Below are positions 36,198 to 45,515 of a stretch of 64,000 nt of DNA, one piece after another; the first letter of the stretch is position 1, and the number at the start of each line of letters is the position of its first letter. The stretch spans positions 155,021 to 219,020 of the forward strand of contig JAAYJS010000018.1 of the NCBI GenBank assembly GCA_012522805.1. The letters run 5' to 3'. The DNA is from Eubacteriaceae bacterium (GTDB lineage: Bacteria > Bacillota > Clostridia > Eubacteriales > Eubacteriaceae). The notes beneath the pieces were generated by a model. The model searched no databases, was not told the DNA's origin, and saw only the letters and a list, made by a program, of their open reading frames with translations. Made by a program: the position numbers and the translations under genes.

Positions 36198-36917
36198 ATG
36201 AAAAAAAGATTATTGGTAGGTTTATTGATTGTTGCATTGGCATGCACCGTATTAGCCGGTTGTGGCAATAACAACGCATCTCAGCAAAGAAAATCCGACA
36301 GTGTGCAATTTGAACCGGGAAAACCCCTAGGTGATTTTGAAACCGTCGATATAGACGGCAATCCTGTCAATCAAGATATTTTGAAAGAAGCGGATTTAAC
36401 CTTCGTTCAAGTGTGGGGCACCTATTGTGGCCCTTGTCAAGCTGAGTTGCCCGCTATGGCTGCATTGGCCAAGCATTATCCCGCAAACAACATCAAATTC
36501 GTTGGCATCATCTTAGATGCGGCGAGACAAGACGGCAGCCCGAAAGAAGAACAAATTGCTGAAGCCCGCAGACTGTTGGAAAACGCACAGGTTTCATATT
36601 TACAATTGCTACCCAACGGCACGATGATGGGCAACACCCAATTAAAAGCGGTCAAGGCTCTACCAACCACTTTCTTTGTAGATAAAGAAGGGAATGTTCT
36701 AAAAAATCCCTACATCGGGGCAAAAACCTTGGAAGACTGGAAAGCCATCATCGATGGTGTTTTGAAGGATCAAGGGCTACCCGTGCCCGCTGGAGAGTTG
36801 GTCCTACCGGAAGAAACACAGACAGACCCGGCACCTGCAGAGGAGGGTACAACCCCGGAGGAAGCACCTGGAGAGACTCCGGTTCAAGAAGACAACCAAC
36901 CGGAAGAAAGTCAATAA
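36198..36917 (+). CDS. TlpA/ResA-like thioredoxin-fold lipoprotein
   Basis: 239 residues. Lipoprotein signal with lipobox VLAGC (Cys near residue 22), then a TlpA-type thioredoxin fold with GTYCGPCQAELPAM (CxxC = CGPC) and KALPTTFFVDKEG (cis-Pro). The C-terminal about 40 residues are Pro/Glu/Thr-rich and disordered (PAPAEEGTTPEEAPGE). An extracytoplasmic thiol-disulfide reductase anchored to the membrane is expected. It is the last gene of the purB-rhodanese group and is followed by a terminator. Confidence 0.9.
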   Translation: MKKRLLVGLLIVALACTVLAGCGNNNASQQRKSDSVQFEPGKPLGDFETVDIDGNPVNQDILKEADLTFVQVWGTYCGPCQAELPAMAALAKHYPANNIKFVGIILDAARQDGSPKEEQIAEARRLLENAQVSYLQLLPNGTMMGNTQLKAVKALPTTFFVDKEGNVLKNPYIGAKTLEDWKAIIDGVLKDQGLPVPAGELVLPEETQTDPAPAEEGTTPEEAPGETPVQEDNQPEESQ

Positions 36918-36934
36918 CCTTTACATTTAAATGA

Positions 36935-36957
36935 GCCCCGATGCCGGGGCTTATTTT
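36935..36957 (+). terminator. Terminator after the TlpA-like lipoprotein
   Basis: GCCCCG (36935-36940) / CGGGGC (36945-36950), loop ATGC, followed by TTATTTT. Confidence 0.85.
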
Positions 36958-36992
36958 GTGATGATATTCAATAAAAGACGATAGGAACCATT

Positions 36993-39014
36993 ATGAAAAA
37001 AAATAAACTCGCTGAAACCCATTCCCCTTATCTGTTACAACATGCCCACCAACCCATTCATTGGTACCCATGGGGAGAAGAAGCTTTTCAAGAAGCCAAA
37101 CGCCGCAATGTACCTGTTTTCTTAAGCATCGGTTACTCCACCTGCCATTGGTGCCACGTCATGGCGCGAGAATCCTTTGAAGATGCATCCGTTGCGCTGA
37201 TTTTAAACAACAGTTACGTGGCCATTAAAGTGGATCGAGAAGAACACCCCGATGTCGACCATCTGTACATGACGGCAGCCCAAACCATGACCGGTGGTGG
37301 CGGGTGGCCCTTAACCTTATTGTTGACACCGGACAAAGAACCCTTTTTTGCCGGAACCTACATCCCGAAGGAAGACAGGGGCGGTGCCATGGGTTTAAAA
37401 ACCCTGCTCACCAACGCCAGCAGAAGCTACCACCTGACACCTCAAAAAGTAGAGGACTTAGCTAAGCGGATCACCCAGAGCTTAGCGGACTCCGTTTTTG
37501 TCAAAGAAAGTGAAAGAACACTTACAGAAGCGGACTTGGACCGCGGCTTTGCCATACTGCAAAAGGACTACGATACCGTCAATGGCGGTTTTGGCAAAGC
37601 TCCCAAATTTCCGGTACCCCAGCACTTACTTTTTTTAATGGCCCATTACAACCGAACCGGCGACCAAAAAGCCTTGGAAATGGTGGAACACACCCTGCGC
37701 CAAATGGCAAAGGGCGGCATTTACGACCATTTGGGCGGTGGTTTTTCTCGCTACAGCGTTGATGAAAAATGGTTGGTGCCCCATTTTGAAAAAACCTTAT
37801 ACGACAATGCGTTGTTGGCTTTAGCGGCGGTGCAAACCTATGCCGCAACGGCCAAACCTTTCTATCAAACCATTGCTGAGGAAACCTTGAACTACGTTTT
37901 AGAATCTTTGGGAGATGAACAGGGTGGCTTTTATTGCGGACAAGATGCCGACAGCGAAGGGAAAGAAGGCAAGTATTATGTCTTTACTCGCGATGAAATA
38001 GAAAAAGTGATCGGCGACGAGAACAAAGCCCAGGATTTTTGCAAAGCCTATGGCGTTGTTCGAGGCGGAAATTTTGAAGGTCGTACCATTCTCAATCTAT
38101 TGGATAACCCCGAGGACGAAAAAGCCCGTCAAGACTTTGCCGAGGAGCGACAAGCCCTGAAAGCCTATCGAGAAAACAGAGTGGCCCTACACACCGACGA
38201 TAAAATCCTAACCGGTTGGAACGGTTATGCCATCGCAGCCCTGTCCCAAGCTGGTTTGATCTTAGATGCAACACATTATACGGAAGCCGCCATCAAAGCG
38301 GTGGATTTTATCGAAAGAGAACTGCGACAGGAAGACGGCACCCTATGGCGCCGTTACTATCGTGGACAAGTGGGCATTGCCGGGCAATTGGAAGACTACA
38401 GCTGTTACACTTGGGGTTTACTGACCCTTTACCAAAACACCCAAGATGTCCGTTATCTGGAACTGGCGCAAATAAATTGCGACCTCATGGTCAACTTGTT
38501 TTACGATGAACAAGGCGGTCTCTTTTTTCAATCCCGTCAAAAAGAAAAAGATCTGTTGGTGCGCACCAAAGATATTTACGACGGGGCAGCACCCACTGCA
38601 AACGCCGTCGCCCTTTACGCCTTACATCAAATGGGGCAAATCGATGCAGATCCCCGTTGGCAACAATTGGTTGAAGATTCGTTACGTGCCATGGGAGAAC
38701 AAATTTCAAGGTATCCCACCGCTTTCAGTTTTATTCTGGCAATGGTGTCGGAAAAAATGTCGGGTGGTCGGGAACTGATTTGTGTTTTGACAGAAACATC
38801 TATAGAAGACGTGCTCCGGTGGAAGAGAGAACAAAAGGACCAAGCTTTGACGCTGGTAACTCTTACGGAAAAAAACAGCAAAAAACTCTACCTCATCGCA
38901 CCCTATTTAAAAAATTATCCTTTAAAAGAAGAGGGTTTTTATCTCTGTCATGATCGCGTCTGTGAACAACCTCAAAAAACTTTAAAAGAATTAAAAATGC
39001 CTAAAGATCGATGA
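36993..39014 (+). CDS. YyaL-type thioredoxin domain-containing protein (DUF255)
   Basis: 673 residues, full length for the family. The N-terminal about 160 residues are the DUF255 thioredoxin-like domain with [16 protein letters not shown] (CxxC = CHWC), and [13 protein letters not shown]. The rest is an alpha/alpha six-barrel as in N-acylglucosamine 2-epimerases. Spermatogenesis-associated protein 20 is the mammalian relative; the function in bacteria is not established. It stands alone with a short leader after a terminator. Confidence 0.92.
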   Translation: MKKNKLAETHSPYLLQHAHQPIHWYPWGEEAFQEAKRRNVPVFLSIGYSTCHWCHVMARESFEDASVALILNNSYVAIKVDREEHPDVDHLYMTAAQTMTGGGGWPLTLLLTPDKEPFFAGTYIPKEDRGGAMGLKTLLTNASRSYHLTPQKVEDLAKRITQSLADSVFVKESERTLTEADLDRGFAILQKDYDTVNGGFGKAPKFPVPQHLLFLMAHYNRTGDQKALEMVEHTLRQMAKGGIYDHLGGGFSRYSVDEKWLVPHFEKTLYDNALLALAAVQTYAATAKPFYQTIAEETLNYVLESLGDEQGGFYCGQDADSEGKEGKYYVFTRDEIEKVIGDENKAQDFCKAYGVVRGGNFEGRTILNLLDNPEDEKARQDFAEERQALKAYRENRVALHTDDKILTGWNGYAIAALSQAGLILDATHYTEAAIKAVDFIERELRQEDGTLWRRYYRGQVGIAGQLEDYSCYTWGLLTLYQNTQDVRYLELAQINCDLMVNLFYDEQGGLFFQSRQKEKDLLVRTKDIYDGAAPTANAVALYALHQMGQIDADPRWQQLVEDSLRAMGEQISRYPTAFSFILAMVSEKMSGGRELICVLTETSIEDVLRWKREQKDQALTLVTLTEKNSKKLYLIAPYLKNYPLKEEGFYLCHDRVCEQPQKTLKELKMPKDR

Positions 39015-39052
39015 AAATAAAGGAATATATTTCTTAATATTTTCCGGCAGAA

Positions 39053-39081
39053 TTGTTCTAAAAAAGACGATATGTTAAAAT
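39053..39081 (+). promoter_or_regulatory. Promoter of the arylsulfotransferase-like gene
   Basis: TTGTTC (39053-39058), 17 bases, TAAAAT (39076-39081), with TGT before the -10. Confidence 0.6.
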
Positions 39082-39123
39082 GAATCAACTATTAAATTAG
39101 CATAGGAAGAAAAGAGGAAAAAA

Positions 39124-40665
39124 ATGGATAAATCAGGAAAGTGGTTGATTGCCCTAGCCGGATTATTTTTGGGGCTCATCGTCATCATCGCTTTTGCCTT
39201 AGCTTTTGCCGGCAGAGACACGACACTCCTTCATCAACGAATCGTACATTTGTCGGTCAACGGCACCAATGTAGAAATAAAGCTCGATCAGGAAAACAGA
39301 GTCTATGAATTGCCCTGTTTAACCACCGAAAGAGACAACGAATTTACCTTATTAAACGACTTAAGTGCTGTTGTCAAAGTTAACGATGTCGAGTTGAAAA
39401 CAGATAAAACGACAAAAATAGGACTGCATGAATTGAGCGACGCAAATCGGATTAAAGTCGAAGTAAAGGGTGGTAAAGACACCCGCACGGTTTATTTCAG
39501 GACCCTGCCCAAAACATTATCTCCTCTCATCATCACCGGAGAGGGCACCCCGGAAGAAGTCTTTTACATCACCCAACAAAACACTTCAACGGTTTTCAAG
39601 ATCAACGGAGAAGGTCAGATCATTTGGTATGATTCCGAACCCGAAGGTGCGAAAGAAGGTGTCGACAAACTGACGGAATTCAAAGGACATCTTCTACCGG
39701 ACAAAGAGATTTATTACTCCTACCACAGACAAAACCGAGATATCCACACATACGGTTATGATGACAACAGACCCGGTTTGAGGAAGGTTTTTAACGACAG
39801 AGGCGAAAAGGTCAAAGACAAACCCTTCCTATCTCTATTGCCCAATAAAGAAGAGGAAGACAGCTATCCCATCGACAACAAAGGCTTTCTCCTGTTGGAT
39901 AAAAACAGCTCCATCGTTTCCGGCTACAGTTTGGAACGCGTAAACAATATCCCGGCGGACTTGGAACCTTTGGCCAAGGGTGTTTTGGTATTGACGCCCG
40001 TCATTCAAGAAGTTCTAGACAATGCAGTGGTTTGGGAATGGCGCGGATCCGACGATCCCAACTTATATGCATTGAGCCATCAAGCATCGCGTTACAAAGA
40101 ACAGCAGAAAAACCCCATCCTTTATGCGGATATCGACACCATTCAACAAGATCCGGCGGACGGAAATTTAATCGTCGCATTTAAAAATTTGGGAGCGGTG
40201 GTCAAAATCGATCGGCTCACCGGCGAAACGCTTGCGACGATTCCCTTTGTCAGCGACGAACAAAGCGAAGAGACGGAACCCCAAAGGGTCAAGGAAATCA
40301 AATTATTGGATGTCGATGCAAAAGGCATCGCAACCCTATTGGATTTAGAAAATGGCCGTTTAATGCAATGGGATACGCAAGGGTTTACAACCGGCGACAA
40401 TCTTTTAAAAGAGATCCCAAAGCCCCACGGTTTTTCAGAAATTACAACTTATCGCACCATCATCAAAAAGAAGACCAAAGGCTTGCTGGTGTCCGGCGTA
40501 TTCCAAGGCTACGGTTGCGTTGCCTACTATGAAGAGGGCAAAGCCCAACCTGTTTTGGAGATCCGCTATCCGGATCATGAAAAGCCCGCCTCGGCTTATG
40601 GGGAGGACGTGTCCATTATCCCCAAGGAAAACGAACAAGAAAATGCTGAACAAGCTGAACAATAG
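39124..40665 (+). CDS. Membrane-anchored arylsulfotransferase-fold protein, probable non-catalytic
   Basis: 513 residues. An N-terminal membrane anchor (LIALAGLFLGLIVIIAFALAFAG), an N-terminal beta domain like that before bacterial arylsulfotransferases, then a beta-propeller part. The segment DIDTIQQDPADGNLIVAFKN followed by GAVVKIDRLTGE aligns with the DxHxNSV...SRHQSAVIKIDRxTG region of arylsulfotransferases. The His residues there are replaced (DIDTI, FKNLG), so sulfotransfer is unlikely. The last residues are acidic and Gln-rich. The outward-facing function is unknown. The family assignment is moderate. Confidence 0.55.
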   Translation: MDKSGKWLIALAGLFLGLIVIIAFALAFAGRDTTLLHQRIVHLSVNGTNVEIKLDQENRVYELPCLTTERDNEFTLLNDLSAVVKVNDVELKTDKTTKIGLHELSDANRIKVEVKGGKDTRTVYFRTLPKTLSPLIITGEGTPEEVFYITQQNTSTVFKINGEGQIIWYDSEPEGAKEGVDKLTEFKGHLLPDKEIYYSYHRQNRDIHTYGYDDNRPGLRKVFNDRGEKVKDKPFLSLLPNKEEEDSYPIDNKGFLLLDKNSSIVSGYSLERVNNIPADLEPLAKGVLVLTPVIQEVLDNAVVWEWRGSDDPNLYALSHQASRYKEQQKNPILYADIDTIQQDPADGNLIVAFKNLGAVVKIDRLTGETLATIPFVSDEQSEETEPQRVKEIKLLDVDAKGIATLLDLENGRLMQWDTQGFTTGDNLLKEIPKPHGFSEITTYRTIIKKKTKGLLVSGVFQGYGCVAYYEEGKAQPVLEIRYPDHEKPASAYGEDVSIIPKENEQENAEQAEQ

Positions 40666-40706
40666 ATTAAAACGGACCCATTGTTGTTAATGAGAAAGGA
40701 AATAAA

Positions 40707-41072
40707 ATGAAACCTGTATTTATGTGTTATCCGAAATGCACCACTTGCCGAAAAGCGAAAAAGTTTTTGGAAGCCCACGAGATCGATTTTACCGAAAGAC
40801 ATATCGTCGAAGACAACCCCTCAGCTCAAGAAATTCTAAAATTAATGGATCGCTACGACGGACCGCCCAGACGTTTTTTTAATACCAGTGGTATGGTTTA
40901 TCGCGAAAGAGGTTTAAAAGATCAAGTACCCAACATGACCAAGGAAGAAATGGCGGAGGAATTAGCCACCGACGGTATGTTGGTCAAACGCCCTCAATTG
41001 CATTTAAAAGACAAAGTATTGGTGGGTTTTAAGCAAGAAGAATGGGAAAAAGCTCTAGGCATCGAAGGCTAG
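40707..41072 (+). CDS. Spx/ArsC-family protein
   Basis: 121 residues of the ArsC/Spx/MgsR family: CYPKCTTCRKAKKFLEAHEID at the N-terminus (CTTC, the CxxC found in Spx-type members) and TDGMLVKRPQLHL near the end. Closest in style to the YffB/Yusl group of small reductase-like proteins rather than Spx itself, which has a longer RNA-polymerase-binding pattern. It could be a reductase or a regulator. RBS GAGAAAGGA is at 40692-40700. The DsbA-like protein at 21096-21977 resembles SpxH, an Spx adaptor, but the genes are far apart. Confidence 0.85.
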   Translation: MKPVFMCYPKCTTCRKAKKFLEAHEIDFTERHIVEDNPSAQEILKLMDRYDGPPRRFFNTSGMVYRERGLKDQVPNMTKEEMAEELATDGMLVKRPQLHLKDKVLVGFKQEEWEKALGIEG

Positions 41073-41094
41073 TCAGATAAAAATAAAAGTAGGA

Positions 41095-41124
41095 TTGTAG
41101 CGTCAAAACCCCCTGTGTTACAAT
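41095..41124 (+). promoter_or_regulatory. Probable promoter of guaA
   Basis: TTGTAG (41095-41100), 18 bases, TACAAT (41119-41124). No purine riboswitch core is seen in the short leader. Confidence 0.5.
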
Positions 41125-41172
41125 TCCTTTATCATAAAAATCTGTAACGAAATGAATAAGAAGGATCCAGCT

Positions 41173-42705
41173 ATGATCAACCAAGAAACCATATTAATCA
41201 TCGATTTTGGCGGCCAGTTCAACCAACTCATCGCCAGACGTGTTCGAGAAGCCAATGTGTATTCCGTCGTGGTACCCTATGATGTCTCCCTAGATAGAGT
41301 TAAAGGGATCGCTCCCAATGGTATCATCTTCACTGGCGGTCCCGATTCCGTTCTTGAAGCAGATGCACCGCAATGCGACCCCGGCATCTACGATTTGGGC
41401 ATTCCGATTTTAGGGATTAGCTACGGCGCGCAGCTGATGACAACCCAATTGCAAGGAGTCGTCCAACAAGGGGAGGCGAGGGAATCTGGCAAAGAAACCG
41501 TCACCCATCAAGAAACGCCTTTATTTAAAGACATCCCGGTGGAATCTAAAGTTTGGATAAGCCCCGGCAACGCCATTGCAACGGTTCCCCAAGGTTTTAA
41601 AGTGACGGCGACAACAAACACACACCCCGTTGCAGCTATGGAAAATGCCGACAAACAATTGTACAGCATACAATTTAGTCCGGAAGTCAAGGATACCGAA
41701 TACGGTACCCAATTGCTTCGCAATTTTATGATCGATATCTGTGGCTGCCAAGGTCTCTGGACCATCAAACGCTATATCGAAGAAGAAGTCGCAGCTATTC
41801 GCGAAAAAGTTGGCGACAAGAAAGTGCTCTGTGCCTTAAGCGGCGGTGTGGACTCCTCCGTGGCCGCTGCATTGGTGCACAAAGCCATCGGCAATCAACT
41901 GTATTGCATCTTTGTGGATCACGGTCTCATGCGTAAAAACGAAGGCGACCAAGTCGAAGAAACCTTCAGCAAAAAATTCAACATGAATTTTGTCCGCGTC
42001 AACGCCGAAGAACGTTTCTTAGGCAAATTGGCAGGCGTTACCGATCCCGAAAAGAAACGCAAAATTATCGGAGAAGAATTTATTCGGGTTTTTGAAGAAG
42101 AAGCCGCCAAACTGTCGGATATCGATTTCCTCTTGCAGGGGACCATCTACCCCGACGTCATCGAAAGCGGCACCAAAGATGCCGCCGTCATCAAAAGCCA
42201 CCACAACGTCGGTGGCCTCCCGGAGGATATCGAGTTTAAACTTATCGAGCCCTTAAGAGAACTCTTTAAAGATGAGGTTCGCGTACTGGGCGAAGAACTG
42301 GGCCTGGCCCACGAATTGGTCTGGCGGCAACCCTTCCCGGGACCGGGTTTGGGTATCCGCGTTATCGGCGAAGTCACCAAAGAAAAGTTGGACATTCTCA
42401 GAGAAGCCGATTACGTGTTTAGAGATGAAATCGCTAAAAACGGATTGGATAAAGAAATCTGGCAATACTTTGCCGTCCTGCCCGGCGTTCGAAGTGTCGG
42501 CGTATCGGAAGAGGAAAGAACCTACGACTACACCATCGGCCTGAGAGCCGTTTACTCCACTGACGGCATGACCTCGGACTGGGCGCGTATTCCCTTTGAT
42601 ATCATGGAAAGAATATCCAACCGCATCGTCAACGAATGCGCCCATGTAAACAGAATTGTGTACGATGTGACCAGCAAGCCACCGAGTACGATAGAGTGGG
42701 AGTGA
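41173..42705 (+). CDS. guaA: GMP synthase with inactivated glutaminase domain
   Basis: 510 residues, full length. The ATP pyrophosphatase domain is intact (P-loop [13 protein letters not shown]; dimerisation domain ending KPPSTIEWE). The class I glutamine amidotransferase domain (residues about 6-190) has lost two of its three catalytic residues: GICYGxQ reads GISYGAQ (Ser83 for the nucleophilic Cys) and FHPEV reads FSPEV (Ser169 for His); Glu171 remains. The enzyme should therefore need free ammonia rather than glutamine to aminate XMP. The start is placed at the ATG after AGAAGGAT (41158-41165). The accessory region begins directly after its stop. Confidence 0.93.
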   Translation: MINQETILIIDFGGQFNQLIARRVREANVYSVVVPYDVSLDRVKGIAPNGIIFTGGPDSVLEADAPQCDPGIYDLGIPILGISYGAQLMTTQLQGVVQQGEARESGKETVTHQETPLFKDIPVESKVWISPGNAIATVPQGFKVTATTNTHPVAAMENADKQLYSIQFSPEVKDTEYGTQLLRNFMIDICGCQGLWTIKRYIEEEVAAIREKVGDKKVLCALSGGVDSSVAAALVHKAIGNQLYCIFVDHGLMRKNEGDQVEETFSKKFNMNFVRVNAEERFLGKLAGVTDPEKKRKIIGEEFIRVFEEEAAKLSDIDFLLQGTIYPDVIESGTKDAAVIKSHHNVGGLPEDIEFKLIEPLRELFKDEVRVLGEELGLAHELVWRQPFPGPGLGIRVIGEVTKEKLDILREADYVFRDEIAKNGLDKEIWQYFAVLPGVRSVGVSEEERTYDYTIGLRAVYSTDGMTSDWARIPFDIMERISNRIVNECAHVNRIVYDVTSKPPSTIEWE

Positions 42706-42908
42706 TAGGTTCAAATATGCTACTGTTGTTAAAGCCTTGTAAAAAGTAGGTTTGAGAGTTATTGGCCTAGACAAATCACTCGGCTGATACTATTTTGATA
42801 CTAAGAAGGCAAAAAAGTGACTGAAATGGTGAGTTGTTGAATTTAGGTGATTTATTATTTTGAAGTCAGTCCTTAGCTTTTTAGGGAAAAGCAAAAGAAA
42901 GGATTAAT
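42706..42908. other. Junction after guaA
   Basis: AT-rich sequence with no convincing gene; the composition changes here from the core region to mosaic DNA. The 3' end of guaA is a known integration hot spot for islands in several bacteria. No second copy of the guaA 3' end was seen in the rest of the window. Confidence 0.4.
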
Positions 42909-43517
42909 ATGAAAAATAAAGTAACAGGTTTGCTATTACTTACTTTATTGCTTATAGGCTGCTTATTTTCGATAACGGGATGTAGCTCTAGTACTCCGAA
43001 TAAACCTTCCGAAAAATCTTCGAATGCCGAAACAGTAGTAGAAACTACGGAAAAAGAAAGCGAGTCAGAGCCAGAGAAGAAGAACGAACCTGAAATAGTA
43101 TATGCGGATGATGAGGTGGTAAATAGTTTTATCGCAGAGTACAATAAGATTTCTAAAAGTCCGCTTGAAGACATTGAGAAAGGCAATGTTCGCACAAAAT
43201 ATTTTGCGTCAAGTCACGGTTATTGGCTTGAGATTTTGTATGCGAATGATACAGATAAAATTAAAGTTAGTATTAATGTAACGAATGACACGGCTGAAGA
43301 GGGTGTTGTTGGAATGCGTGAGGTGTTTCATGATGTAGTTAAAGCATTTGAACCGCCATTGTCGGATGATGAAATTTATGCTTATTTCGACAATCTTGTC
43401 AATAACGAATATATGGTTACAGACGATACTTTCAGCACCATGAAGGTGACATATGTTCCCGACAAGGAGTTAAGTGGTGGGCATTCGCGAGGCCGTATAG
43501 ATGTGAGAACTCAATAA
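42909..43517 (+). CDS. Lipoprotein of unknown function
   Basis: 202 residues. Signal peptide with lipobox SITGC (Cys near residue 25), then a Ser/Glu/Lys-rich linker (about residues 26-65) and a globular domain of about 135 residues with YADDEVVNSFIAEYNKI and GYWLEILYANDTDKIKVSINV. No family recognised. AAAGAAAGGA (42893-42902) precedes the ATG. Its codon use is more AT-rich than the core genes. It ends before a hairpin terminator and is the first gene of the accessory region. Confidence 0.7.
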   Translation: MKNKVTGLLLLTLLLIGCLFSITGCSSSTPNKPSEKSSNAETVVETTEKESESEPEKKNEPEIVYADDEVVNSFIAEYNKISKSPLEDIEKGNVRTKYFASSHGYWLEILYANDTDKIKVSINVTNDTAEEGVVGMREVFHDVVKAFEPPLSDDEIYAYFDNLVNNEYMVTDDTFSTMKVTYVPDKELSGGHSRGRIDVRTQ

Positions 43518-43582
43518 TCTATAAATTCATTTAATGAGAAATAAAAAATTAAATATTCGCAAATAGGATTATTTGTTTTAGT

Positions 43583-43623
43583 AAGGCGCATATATTTGGA
43601 AAAATCCTTTTTATGCGCCTTTA
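43583..43623 (+). terminator. Terminator after the accessory lipoprotein gene
   Basis: Ten-base-pair stem AAGGCGCATA (43583-43592) / TATGCGCCTT (43612-43621) with a 19-base loop, short T tract. Confidence 0.65.
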
Positions 43624-43733
43624 TGATTATCTTTCAAAGGTATTTTGCTTAAAGGATCTATAGTTCATATGCAATGTAAGAGCTTGTCGATATCGGATTT
43701 TATAGTGGTATATTTTGCCATAAGCCCTGCCTT

Positions 43734-44084
43734 TTATTCGTTTAGCTCGTCAAGTTTTTTAAGGATTTCCTTGGTGTTGGGCAGCTTTTTGTAGAGTTTT
43801 AGAATCTCCATAGCTGCCACTTTATAGACGGCAAGTTCTGCGGAATATTCGTTTTCAAAATGTTTATCTTTAGGGTTTTCTTTGTGGTACTTGTAGAATT
43901 TTCGGTATTTTGTGACGGTATGAGTGTGTTCCATCATTTTAGATAAGTAGCTCATGCTTGACTCGGTCATTTTTATCTTATCGCTCAAATCTTGTCTTGC
44001 TTTAGCTTTTTTCTGAATGCTCTTTTCTAACTGTGCTAGTGATTGGCTTCCTTCATCACGAAGTGTTACGAAAGAAACTGCCAC
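43734..44084 (-). pseudogene. C-terminal remnant of a MobA-type relaxase
   Basis: 116 residues of helical, Lys/Glu-rich sequence (KSIQKKAKARQDLSDKIKMTES, YRKFYKYHKENPKDKHFENEYSAEL, KKLPNTKEILKKLDELNE). This pattern matches the long C-terminal coiled region of relaxase/mobilisation proteins of Clostridia conjugative transposons. The nuclease domain is missing, so it is a fragment without function as a relaxase. Confidence 0.5.
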
Positions 44085-44704
44085 GACTTTTAGATTGTCT
44101 TTTCTCTTATAACTTCATGACAAAGAGTAGCCAGCTTATCAATAAAAATATATTATATCATCTAGACCTTCAGAAAACTTGAAAAGGTCAGCAAGTTATA
44201 TAAACTTGTAAAGTATAAAACGAGCTTATATAACAAATCTGCGTGCAGATAGATTTTTGGCGTGTGTTTCGTGAGCTTTGAGAAAAATGGATAGGGGGTT
44301 ATCTCCCAATCTTATAATATTATTGTAATATAACTATATAAACTTCGATCTAACGAGTATCTTACGCTTGAAGTGTTAGTAATTATGAAATTTAGTGAAA
44401 TAGATACATTAGAAAATTTGAGGATTTTCTCAAAATCAAAAAAATTTATCATATGTTTTGTATGCGAGAGGAATAGATAATTGTTACTTATTTTCTGTAT
44501 TGCTAAGAAAAACGGAAGAGCAAGAATAATACATGCCTAAACAAAGAGCTAAAATCGATTCAAAGAAGATTATTTAATTGTATTTGACAAGAATATAAGT
44601 CATGGGTAGACAATAAATGTAGACTTAAAAGATTTTTTTCAAAACAACTCACTTTGCAGGGTGGGGGCGTCAACACTTTATCGGACAAAAAGTTAAGCTA
44701 CCTT
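44085..44704. other. AT-rich region without recognisable gene
   Basis: About 600 bases upstream of the relaxase remnant. Short frames only. An origin of transfer could be expected beside a relaxase, but no clear inverted-repeat/nick pattern could be identified by eye. Confidence 0.4.
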
Positions 44705-44965
44705 TTATAAAACCTGTTCCTGCAAGCTGAGCACAAACTCATTGGGACTGAGATGACCTAGCTCCTCCTGCTTTCGACTTGGATTGTAGAATTCATAGAT
44801 ATACTCGAAGACACTTTGACGAGCTTCTTCTCTAGTCTTAAAGTTTGTTCCATTTACAATCTCTTTCTTTAGAAGAGCAAAGATGCTTTCGCTCTAAGCG
44901 TTGTCTCCTGGCTTTCCTAAAAATAAGGATGAGATCGATAAATATTTTCTTTGTTGATGTCTGTT
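44705..44965 (-). mobile_element. IS3-family transposase (OrfB) 3' remnant
   Basis: Read on the minus strand the sequence gives GKPGDNA, a stop, then SESIFALLKKEIVNGTNFKT, REEARQSVFEYIYEFYN and GHLSPNEFVLSLQEQVL before a stop at 44705. This is the C-terminal DDE-domain end of an IS3/IS150-type transposase (catalytic Glu in the SESIF region). An internal stop and missing 5' part show it is dead. Confidence 0.75.
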
Positions 44966-45515
44966 CAGAATATATACGGTAAGCTGGATTTCTTAAACAA
45001 TCTATCCAAAAAGGTTGTGAATCATAGTTAAATGACATTAGGAGAGCCATGACTCTTCTTTTTTTGTTTTATCTCTTATAGCGAATCATGCCCTTCTCTT
45101 TCATTATTTTAAATCTTTATTTCTTCACCATCTTCACAACCATTTCAATTGATAAATGTTTCTATAAAATGAACACAGTTTTACGAAGGATGTTCGTTTG
45201 ATTTCATTTTAAGAATTCTTTGTTTTTTAATGTGTTTTCTCTTTGTTGTAGCGTCTTAGAAGCTTGTGTTTTTGGGTAAATTGTGCTAATCTTAAAGAAA
45301 ATAATAGTTTGAGAATGAGAGGTGACTTCTACATTTCCCACGACAAAACACAATGGAAAAATATCTTTTTTTCCACGGTACCCATTAACCGGGAAATAAG
45401 ATAAAACGGCACATTATGTTTATTGAGTGTCTATCGCAAGGGGCTATAACACCACAAGCGATTGGATCTTACATTAAAGCATCACATTAAACAATTAAGA
45501 AGGGAGTTCCTACTC
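44966..45515. other. Non-coding stretch with possible IS30-like remnant
   Basis: No intact gene. At 45412-45505 the plus strand reads IECLSQGAITPQAIGSYIK-ASH-stop, resembling the N-terminal helix-turn-helix of IS30-family transposases. The rest is AT-rich without clear content. Confidence 0.3.

Noticed and set aside
44085..44704. Origin of transfer next to the relaxase remnant
   Set aside because: No clear inverted repeat with a recognised nick motif could be identified by eye.
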